From: Bathynomus jamesi
Taxonomy: Eukaryota > Arthropoda > Malacostraca > Isopoda > Cirolanidae
Reading direction: 5' to 3'
DNA: 64,000 nt
NCBI GenBank assembly: GCA_023014485.1
Contig: JAJOZX010000876.1
Span: forward strand, 1,031,314-1,095,313
Shown here: piece after piece, positions 55,893 to 64,000 of the stretch
Layout of the letters: each line of letters opens with the position of its first letter
Numbering within the stretch: the first letter of the stretch is position 1
Made by a program: the position numbers and the translations under genes
The notes under the pieces: generated by a model
Told to the model about the DNA's origin: nothing
The model's input: only the letters and a program-made list of their open reading frames with translations
Databases searched by the model: none

Positions 55893-56620
55893 GTAATAAT
55901 AATAACAATTCTTATGACAAGAATCACAAGACTCAAATGTCAATGTTGATTTGCTTATTTTTCAATTTTAATTGAATAGAACGACAGTGAAGTTTGCTAC
56001 ATCAGTAACATTTATCACTCTGTTATGTAAAATTTCAATTATTTATTTTGCAATCGCTTATATTTATATATTTTTTATATCAAGACTATGGGTTCATCAG
56101 AAGATAATATTCTATGGGTCCCTGGATCCCAGTGATGGCCTAGTTGGCCCCTAAACCCCCGGCAGTTTATGCCCGTTTGCTTTGCTTTCAAGTTGATCAG
56201 ACTTAATGTTAATAACGAGCTATAAAAATTAGCTCTGAAAATAAGCTAATTTTACTCTTTCCACAATTTTCTTTGTTTATGCTGATCAGCTTATTTGATG
56301 ACTTTTTGTTCGGAGCCCTATACCTTATAACTTATAACTAAGTGTTGATACTTAAAGTAAAGTAATGATTCTCGCCGCCAGTTAACTTAATGGTTAAAAT
56401 CTGAAAGTCTCCCGAGCCGACGGCGTATCTAACTTTGTTTTACCTTTTTTAGTATTACATCAAATGTAAAATATATTTATCTACGCGGCGGGTTGTTGTT
56501 GGTTGGCGGTTTCACATTATACCACAGATTGATTAATAAACATACAGGCCACTTCCAAATCAACTATATAATTTGCTTAGCAACCATCTGTCGCTAAGGA
56601 ATTTTCTAAAGAATGATCAG
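55545..56620. other. Gene-free stretch with (AAT)n
   Basis: AAT tract at 55,862-55,905. Nothing else recognised. Confidence 0.45.
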
Positions 56621-56628
56621 GTTATTTG

Positions 56629-58300
56629 CAGGGTTGCCAACCGTTCAGCATTGTGCAGAGCTGTCCCTCATTTGATAATACTGTGCCCCGTCACGTAAAT
56701 TGTACATATGTCCTCCTTCTAAGCAATCAGAGTTATTTAAACATTAAAACGTTATTTTTATTTACCGATAAATGTCTTACCAAATGGCTCATGTTCAGAG
56801 AGTTTTCGTTGGATCTGTACCCGAAGCCAGCTATGAGATCGCATCGCAGGATTGGTCGTCAATCACTGATGTCACATTATGGCGAGTGCTGAATGGAGTC
56901 TTTCCATATAGCTGTTTCGGCTGAGGGTGTTGTAGAGCCACTGAGGGTGTTGTAGAAAATTCTAGAACAACTGAATTATCATATAAATTCTACCACCAAT
57001 TTGAGTAAGTTTATGTCCAGTTTATACTCTGCCGGCTAGGAGCTAGGATACAGGCATGGCATCAACTTCGTCTGATGTATTGGACTCACCAGGGAAGAAA
57101 AAACATAAAAGAAAATGTGTGTGTATAGCTTGGACTGGGAGAAAAGTTACAAATGGATAAAACGTTGTCCCCAAGATAAATGCCGTACATTCTGTCATAG
57201 CTGTAATTCATCATTTTAATTGAAATCTGGTAGAACATACAATGTGACCAGGTGTGCAAAAAGAAAACATCATTGTCGTCGTCAGAATTCTTCACTTTTT
57301 CAACTGCGAGTAAACTGGATTCGGTAGACGATAACTTGAGATAACGACTTGAACTTATCTTTTGATACTTCTGTAAGTAATTATGATTGACAGTAATAAG
57401 GTGAGACTTCGCCTACTTTGGATAACAGCATTAATGCATTATATCAACACGCCATGTCGTTCAAACTCAAATTAGCTAATTCTTTGGTAATGACTTACTG
57501 TGACCCTTCTTCTTGTCAGAGTAACGTTTTCAGTTTCAGGTGACAGCAGTTGAATTGGTGAAGGTGTACCACGATGAAACATCAGCTGTCTTACAATAGA
57601 AGAGATTATGGCTTGAAGCTGGACAAACATGTTGTCAGCTATTCTTCCATCACGGAGAAGGTGCCTTTGTGTCGGACAAAAGCGGGAGCCGTCTTAAAGG
57701 TAGTTTAAAATCTAAATCTTTGGAGTCATAAAAAACTTTTTCTTGTCAAAAGCATGAATTTATTCATTTTTACATTGTTTCAACGGATGCTTCTAACAAG
57801 AAAACAAGAAAATGTTTTCCGCTCTTGTACAGTGCTCTGCATTTTTGGGGGATTTGATTTCAGAGTACTGTGATGGAAACAATTCATCTCTTTTAGAAGT
57901 TCTAATTGTGTTCTAATTTTTTCAGATGTACTACAGTGTTTCCAGAAGACCATTTTGTCTTCTGTTGAAGTACATAATGTTTAAATACATATTTTACAGC
58001 AGCTGGAAACAAGAGAAAGGGATATGTTGTTTGGTTTTCAAACTAGACATAACCTTAAAAAGTGCCCTGCATGCTGTCAGAATCTCGACAGACAGCCTTA
58101 AAAAGTGTTTGAGAACAGCACAAATATACAGGAAGAAATTTTATCCAGTTTTAGATGATAAAAAGTTATCTCCGAAGAATATATTGAATTTTAGTGATCT
58201 TGTCACTCTTGTAGAGAAATTATTCGTACATTTACATAACGCAGTTAATGATGTTGATAGTTTGTATGATGAATTTGAAGGATGTTCGCCCATTAACTAG
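56629..58300 (+). mobile_element. hAT transposon, 5' end and decayed body
   Basis: CAGGGTTGCCAACCGTTCAG at 56,629 has the hAT YARNG start. A decayed hAT transposase begins about 430 bp further on. No matching right terminus was found, so the 3' part is missing or eroded. Confidence 0.5.
57058..58300 (+). pseudogene. hAT transposase, decayed
   Basis: First ~90 codons: MASTSSDVLDSPGKKKHKRK-like start, then WEKSYKWIKRCPQDKCRTF and CHSCNSSF (CxxC), TRCAKRKHH: a BED-type zinc-finger layout of hAT proteins. Then SKLDSVDD, further decayed stretches, FYIVSTDASNKKTRKCFPLL near 57,770 (STDASNK is a familiar hAT catalytic-region word). The open frame 57,926-58,300 ends KKCLRTAQIYRKKFYPVL and LVEKLFVHLHNAVNDVD, a helical part before the C-terminal dimerisation region, which is absent. 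Many stops before 57,900. Confidence 0.65.
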
Positions 58301-58309
58301 CAATTTAGA

Positions 58310-58860
58310 TCTGTGAAATAATAATGAGAACTTTACTCGGGTTATTATGATTATAGAATTGGTAGCAATAGCCAGCTTATTCTTAAGACTAGCTGGGTTA
58401 GGCCTATCAGCATACGAATTTCGGAGTTACTGAAGCACCTACGGCAAGCCTATCTCTGAAGGGTTCGGTGTTTCTCCCGGGATGACGTCCTTCCCGGTGA
58501 CCCCTGGTTGTCGGTGTGGCATCCCTGGTGACCCTTCCATTGAACCATTCGATGTTTTCCAAACCATTTTGATTCCCTGCAGCTAAGTGACTATTTTCGC
58601 TGGTTTTACCTTTACATTAATCTTACTTTATAATAATGAACGTGTCTATGTCGAGAATTTTAAACGACAATTATGACTTTCATTGTTATTATAAAACAAG
58701 AAAATTTTAATATTTAATCTTAAGTTTAACATATTAAATTAGATACCTTACGTTATATAATTAATGAAGGAGAATAGGTCTTGATCGGAATTCAAATAGG
58801 CCAAAAGAAATGGGAATATGGCCTAGGGCCGAAAAGAACTCCTTTCGCAACCCCAAGGAA
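58310..58860. other. Gene-free stretch
   Basis: Nothing recognised. Confidence 0.45.
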
Positions 58861-58869
58861 GGAATTAAA

Positions 58870-59115
58870 TTAACTTGACCGGCCTAAGCTCATCTTGAAA
58901 GTAGGCCTCTTTTCCCATGAAAATGACAAGGAAAAAAATGTTAAGAGAAGAGGAAGGATTGAGTTGTGTATTATTGAAGACAAGCGGATAGTCGTGTGGA
59001 AGATTGTGATGAGTAGACAGATGAAGGAACAGAGTTTTTGATGCATTGAAAGTCACAAGGTTTTCTCTGCCCCAGTCACAGATAGTAGAAAGAGTAGAGG
59101 TCAGGTGCATCATAG
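58870..59115 (-). pseudogene. LINE reverse transcriptase fragment
   Basis: TSTLSTICDWGRENLVTFNA, SKTLFLHLSTHHNLPHDYP and VFNNTQLNPSSSLNI match the segment just after the catalytic FADD box of a non-LTR reverse transcriptase (LxxixxWgrxNlvxFNaxKTxfl). A short relic with no neighbouring parts. Confidence 0.7.
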
Positions 59116-59119
59116 CCGT

Positions 59120-59535
59120 CCCACGCGAAGCCTGAAGTGACTTCTGAGAGGGACGCTTTGTGAAGCACGAAGGGAAGTTAAGGATTACAGTATACTATAT
59201 CATTGGACGATTACAGTTACAATAAGGAGCTTTTTCCTGAAGCCCACTATACTGAAGAAGTACAACTTATATGATCCTTAAAATAATATGTACAAAGTAT
59301 ATTATGTGGAAGTACACATACACAGGAAAGTACAAATAAAACTTTCCAAAGTTATCTCATGAATAACACTCCTAAAATCTTTTACAGATATGTTGCACGT
59401 CACTTACACATTTTAACGTAACGTTTTTGTAACATTTAATTCATGTTCTCTTTAAATTATGGAAAACTGGTATTATTACTGTAATAATATTAAAAAAAAA
59501 TACTGTAACGGACTTAATGCAGTCATTAAAAAAAC
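59120..59535. other. Gene-free stretch
   Basis: Nothing recognised. Confidence 0.4.
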
Positions 59536-59539
59536 AAAA

Positions 59540-60474
59540 GCAGATCATTATTTTTCAAGAATTGATGAAAACAAAAAATCCAATCCAAAAAGGCTATGGA
59601 ACACTGAAAGAGTAAATTAACACAAAGAAGATTAAAACAAGTCCCTTGTCCTCCCTCACACAAGGTGGAAATTCTTACAGTGATCCCAAAGACAGCCAAT
59701 TTATTAAACAACTTTGCAAATATCGGCTCTAATACTTCAGCCTCGATCCCAATTACAGGCACTCACTACCAACAATACATGCCACAACTAAATCCAAACC
59801 ATACCAATCCTCTCATACGATATCTGTCTAGCAATAAAAAAATCTAAAAAAATGAAGATTTTGACATCAATATGATCCCGGTAAAAATATACAAATTAGT
59901 ATCCGATAAAATTGCAATGCCATTCAGTAAGCTAATAAATGAATGAGTAACATTGGGTATATTCCATGACAGTCTAAAGGAAGCCAGAGTATCCGCCGTA
60001 TTTAAGTCAGGAAACCCAAACACTCCATTCAGTTATTGCCCCATTTCTGTATTGCCAATTTTAAGTAAAGTATTTGAAAATTCGTGTCCAATAAATGTAC
60101 TAAATTCTTAATCAAATATGATATTTTAACTAAAACACAATTTGTGTTTAGAGGTGGACATACAACGGAAGATGCCACAAACATATTATTAAAAAAATGT
60201 GTATCATTCATCTTCCTCGACTTGTGAAAAGCATTTGATACATTTTCGAATAACATCTTATTGAATAAACTTCACATATACGGAATAAGAGGAAATATCC
60301 TCGATTGATTTAAATCGTATCTGTCAAATCGTCACCAGTACATCAGACTGAAAGATAATTTATCTGACAAGGCGATGCTAACTAGTGGAGTCCTACAAGG
60401 ATCTATTCTTGGCCCATTACTATTTCTAATTCACGTCAACTATTTTCATCTTTCATCCACATTCAATTGTGTAT
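59540..60474 (+). pseudogene. LINE reverse transcriptase, 5' part (family N)
   Basis: Plus-strand reading with breaks: NLLNNFANIGSNTSASIPIT (59,710), DINMIPVKIYKLVSDKIAMP (59,865), SAVFKSGNPNTPFSYCPISV and LPILSKVFEN (60,000-60,080), RGGHTTEDATNILLKK (60,150), SFIFLDL then KAFDTF (60,210), GIRGNILD-FKSYLSNRHQYI (60,285) and LTSGVLQGSILGPLLFLIHV (60,378). These are the successive blocks of a Jockey/CR1-like reverse transcriptase up to the PQGSILGP loop. It is cut at 60,474 by the element inserted with TSD TTGTGTAT. Confidence 0.8.
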
Positions 60475-62671
60475 TAGGGTGGATCGATTTTACATTTTTT
60501 TCGATTTCCATATTCTAATAGACAAAAACTTGCGCATGCATGAGAAAATAGCCTCTGCAAAATCTTAGCTTAATAGGTAATCATCTTCTGCCCCCGGCAG
60601 AGCGATGAAAATCATATTTTAGTAGTCAAAAACGTATTTTTCTTATAATTTTTAAAATATTTCAATATGCATCAAAATTATTCCTAATAACTATAAAGTC
60701 GATGAAAAAGACCTCATATGATCGTTTTTCCAAGCGCGTTGTCCTACGTTAATATCTTTTGCCCCCGGCAACAACGTCAAATGTTGAAAAAATTGGTAAT
60801 TTATATACATATTTTCAGATCGGCTCTTTGTCTTAAATAATGCATTTATATATTTCCCATAGCATTTATATCGTTGCTTAGGCATGAAATAACACACACG
60901 CAAAATTTTATGACTCTAGGCTAGGGTTTAAAGGTCATCTCTGGTGAGTGCTGCCAGCAGCAGCTGCCACTGACGCGCCAGTCGAAAGGGTGGAGCCATT
61001 CGTATGATTGAAATGAAACTACAAAGGCCAGTTCACTGGATCATATGCCTATTACACGGTAATGAATTATCACTGCGACACCTCATTTAAGACTTGGACG
61101 GCAAAACAACTGGGCCAATGGGCTTTACTGGACCAGTTGGAAAACAACTGAACGACTGCGAAAAACTTCCAATTAAAGAATTCGATGCCATTCCATCTCC
61201 CGACATTGACATAGATGATGCCGAGTTGAGCACTGACCAAAAATATTTGTTAGGCATCTACAGAGCAGTGTCGAGCGGTAGCTGCTCTTCAGCTCTCGCG
61301 GCTCGAAATCCAGGTAAGATGGCGCATTCCAGGTGGCTGACAACAGCAAATAGATTTCTGCGCCTCTATGTTTCAACCAGTGAACCCTCCAGCACCTTCA
61401 ACGAAATTGTACGATTCATTATGACAGTTTACGCACCAATTTGGTTTAAGATAAAGAAAAACTCCAGTTTCACTGAGGGCGCAAAACATTTTTTCGAAAT
61501 GATGCGTCTCTCTCAGACCATGCCTCAAAGATCTAAGACAATCGCCAACAAAGTCCTCCGTAGAAATTCTTTCTTTGCTCACCCAGAAAATATTTTGATC
61601 TCCATGCTACATGCCGATGAGCAACACATAAGAGAATTGGGATGGAGAAGAATATTAAAAGCACGATCAAAACAATCACCAGCGGGGGAAATTCGAGCCT
61701 TCGCCATGCCTGAGCTGCTCTGCGATAGTCAAAACTATTACGAAATGATCAACTGGCAAACGGCTGAGGTGACCGAACCCCCCGTTACAAAAACAATACC
61801 TGATACCCGAATAAAAGAGTTTTTTGAGACGGGAGACCAGCCTGATGGACTGATCCCACTATTCCCTTGTCATACTCAAGCGGTCGAGAGACTCATCAAA
61901 TTAGTAACCGAAGCCTCTGCCAGTGTTAGTGGAATAGAAGAGAGGGACGGATTCATCCGCTCCCGTCTTCACTCCCGAACAAAAATTCCACGATTTGATT
62001 CTAAGAAAGATTACCGTATGTAAATCGACATGCAGCCAAAGGAAGGGTGGTTGGGGCTGGATAGGGTGGAACTCGACGTACAGCCACCTCCTCGTGGTGA
62101 GTTCTGGGTTGCTAATTTTATAAAATTAGCAAGCGAGGAGCTGTACTTAGTACTTATCGTACTTATAACATCGCATTAACGTAATTATAATCCACATTTA
62201 GACTTTTCTCAGGGACAGAAGCTATTACTCTAGTCATAAAATTTTGCGTGTGTATTTCATGCCTAAGCAACGATATAAATGCTATGGGAAATATATAAAT
62301 GCATTATTTAAGACAAAGAGCCGATCTGAAAATATGTATATAAATTACCTATTTTTTCAACATTTGACGTTGTTGCCGGGGGCCAAAGATATTAACGTAG
62401 GACAACGCGCTTGAAAAAACGATCATATGAGGTCTTTTTCATCGACTTTATAGTTATTAGGAATAATTTTGATGCATATTGAAATATTTTAAAAATTATA
62501 AGAAAAATACGTTTTTGACTACTAAAATATGATTTTCATCGCTCTGCCGGGGGCAGAAGATGATTACCTATTAAGCTAAGATTTTGCAGAGGCTATTTTC
62601 TCATGCATGCGCAAGTTTTTGTCTCTATTAGAATATGGAAATCGAAAAAAATGTAAAATCGAACCACCCTA
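60475..62671 (+). mobile_element. 2.2-kb transposon with ~450-bp inverted repeats
   Basis: Perfect 8-bp duplication TTGTGTAT (60,467-60,474 and 62,672-62,679). Ends TAGGGTGGATCGATTTTACA and TGTAAAATCGAACCACCCTA. The inverted repeats run to about 60,925 and from about 62,220, nearly identical throughout (CAAAATCTTAGCTTAATAGG; GCCCCCGGCAGAGCGATGAA; ATTTTCAGATCGGCTCTTTG). YARNG start and 8-bp duplication fit hAT, but the protein and arm length are unlike ordinary hATs. It splits a LINE reverse transcriptase between the PQGSILGP and ADD boxes. Confidence 0.9.
61004..62023 (+). pseudogene. Transposase-like protein, C-terminal half, unassigned family
   Basis: Frame from ATG 61,004: KLQRPVHWIICLLHGNELSL, RHLI, a TAA at 61,088-61,090, then DLDGKTTGPMGFTGPVGKQL without interruption to 62,023 (339 codons in total). 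Conserved-looking blocks: ELSTDQKYLLGIYRAVSSG, NPGKMAHSRWLTTANRFLRL, MTVYAPIWFKIK, FFAHPENILISMLHADEQHI, EMINWQTAEVTEPPVT, FPCHTQAVERLIKLVTEASA and RDGFIRSRLHSR. I associate these with a widespread uncharacterised transposon-encoded protein family. The Glu in QAVERL is a candidate catalytic residue (inference). The single in-frame stop and the absent N-terminal half make this copy defective. It lies between the element's inverted repeats. Confidence 0.6.
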
Positions 62672-63400
62672 TTGTGTATCATAAGCAGATGATACCGCAC
62701 TACTCTTCCCATCATAAATGAGACTCTGATTAATGAAACGAACAGGCAATTAGAAAATGCGTTTAAAGGGATGTGTGCTAATAAACTTTTACTGAACCTG
62801 ACAAAGTCATTTTATATGATTATTACCACAAAACATATCAATACAAACTCTCAAAAAAAAATTTGGGAAATGATCTACCCTCTTGCAAGGGTAGATGAGG
62901 TTAAAGTACCTGACATTAATTTGAACAAAAAACTAAATTTCAAAAGTCATGTATGTTGTACATGACTTGAAATTTATAAAATTGCAAGATTTCTCTTCAT
63001 ATTATTTAAACTAAAAATGACCCTTCCTCAAAACGCATTCCTTACCCTATATCATTCTTTCATCCATGCGCATTTGTTATATTGCATCACAACATGGGGT
63101 AGCTCAAAGAAATATATAAAACATCCTTCGGAAGTAATTCATAAAGAATGTCTGCGAACTCTCTCGAATAATGACAACAGACAAAGTTACACTTCCCCAA
63201 TGTTTAAAGAACTAAATATTTTAAAACTAAATGACTTATACAGATTTACTGTTGCTGTCAATACGTTCAAAGTTACCAGTAAAAATCAATACACATCACC
63301 CATTCAAAAAACAATGACCCCAATCAAATACATCATCGTTATAACACCAGACTGTCAAAGGATCTTATATACAAACCTAACTATATTATAGAAACTGTAG
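62672..63400 (+). pseudogene. LINE reverse transcriptase, 3' part (family N)
   Basis: Continues the LINE cut at 60,474. Just after the duplication comes an ADDTALLFPS-like reading (catalytic ADD box, ~62,690), then CANKLLLNLTKSFYMIITTK (62,771), INLNKKLNFKSHV, and in the frame 63,017-63,391 LPQNAFLTLYHSFIHAHLLY, CITTWGSSKKYIKHPSEVIH, LRTLSNNDNRQSYTSPMFK and LNILKLNDLYRFTVAVNTFK. Matches the 4.1- and 20.6-kb copies. Confidence 0.8.
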
Positions 63401-63568
63401 GAAATGCATTCTCTTTCAAAGTAGCAAATGTATAGAATGCATATCAAGCAGGCTTCATCATATCACTAAATATATTTCTCAAATCACTAAAAAAGCACTA
63501 AACCTTCACTACTGCCATTTTTACCATAGTAATGAAGTTCCCATTTTATAATCAACTATTTAAAATAT

Positions 63569-63758
63569 ATGATAATAAAAACCCACTCTAATAGACAGAG
63601 TTTATTTCCACAACAGTTTGGATGCCCACTGCATCCTCTCGGTGGATACAGAAAAACGAATCTTCGTTTTTCTGTATCCACCCGAAGAGGATGCCAGTGG
63701 GCATCCAAACTGTTGTGGACATAAACTCTGTCTATTAGAGTGGGTTTTTATTATCATA
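63569..63758. repeat. Near-perfect 95-bp-arm palindrome
   Basis: Arms ATGATAATAAAAACCCACTC, AGACAGAGTTTATTTCCACA, GTTTGGATGCCCACTGCATC, TGGATACAGAAAAACGAA, then the complement. Only a handful of mismatches (for example TTTATTTCC against GGACATAAA). It sits in the 3' part of the LINE. A foldback MITE is likely; no clear target duplication. Confidence 0.85.
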
Positions 63759-63759
63759 A

Positions 63760-63950
63760 TTGTGACTTTCACGTAGAAAAAGTGAAATTTTATTGCATTT
63801 ATTTAAAATATGCTAATTTCATTAAACACTTTAAATTTCGTAATTTATTATTTCTTATATTTTTTTTATTAAGTATTATTTATTTTCTATCCAAAATACA
63901 ATAAATGATTTAATTTAAAATTCTGTAACATTTTGTAAATTTTATATCGC

Positions 63951-64000
<50 letters not shown>
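63760..64000 (+). repeat. LINE 3' region and (ATT)n tail
   Basis: AT-rich sequence ending in (TTA)n from 63,955 to the window edge, like the tail at 21,515. Probably the end of the family N LINE. Confidence 0.55.

Noticed and set aside
56626..56892. 88-codon frame at the hAT left end
   Set aside because: It starts within the presumed terminal repeat and lies upstream of the zinc-finger start; probably untranslated hAT sequence.

Overview
This is a eukaryotic, almost certainly arthropod window. Signs are the density of AT, GT, GA and ATT microsatellites, many short tracts of the arthropod-type telomere motif TTAGG (best at 51,060-51,175), very low coding density, and LINE, SINE and Tc1/mariner families of the kind seen in crustaceans. 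I favour a decapod crustacean, but that is inference. I found no convincing host gene. Nearly every protein-like stretch belongs to a decayed mobile element, so the annotation is essentially a map of nested transposons.

Layout. 0-12 kb: a Tc1-like transposase tail (421-745), a palindromic repeat core (1.67-1.99 kb), a LINE 3' fragment (4.1-4.5 kb), SINE copies (5.2 and 11.2 kb) and long AT-rich stretches. 12-26 kb: a decayed LINE reverse transcriptase (12.9-13.7 kb) followed by a tRNA-headed SINE; a Tc1/mariner-superfamily element (13,985-15,244); a DD34D mariner (16,466-18,233) holding a foldback-type element (16,691-17,706), which in turn holds a fragment resembling an ssDNA-virus capsid C-terminus; two piggyBac-type MITEs; RTE- and CR1-like LINE 3' ends; and a 2.8-kb CR1-like LINE on the minus strand (23.16-25.93 kb). 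26-34 kb: two head-to-head SINE palindromes with tRNA-like modules (27.6-28.2 and 32.5-33.0 kb), a mariner-superfamily element with ~180-bp inverted repeats (28,269-30,292) and several MITEs. 34-47 kb: half of an unusual transposase-like gene (35,542-36,308), DD41D-type mariner elements, and more Tc1/mariner relics. 49-56 kb: five copies of a palindromic element with 8-bp target duplications, one nested in a mariner derivative and itself holding a hAT MITE. 56.6-64 kb: a decayed hAT element, and a LINE split by a 2.2-kb element (60,475-62,671) with ~450-bp inverted repeats, an 8-bp target duplication and the C-terminal half of a transposase-like protein probably of the same family as the 35.5-kb fragment.

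Most interesting points: (1) the three-level nest at 16.5-18.2 kb; (2) the two complementary halves of an unassigned transposase-like family; (3) one ~60-bp palindromic core, carrying TTAGG-like sequence, found inside elements with different ends; (4) the repeated SINE head-to-head dimers with a conserved tRNA-like anticodon loop.

All family assignments come from reading motifs by eye. No database search was run. Coordinates of decayed elements are approximate unless a target duplication is given.
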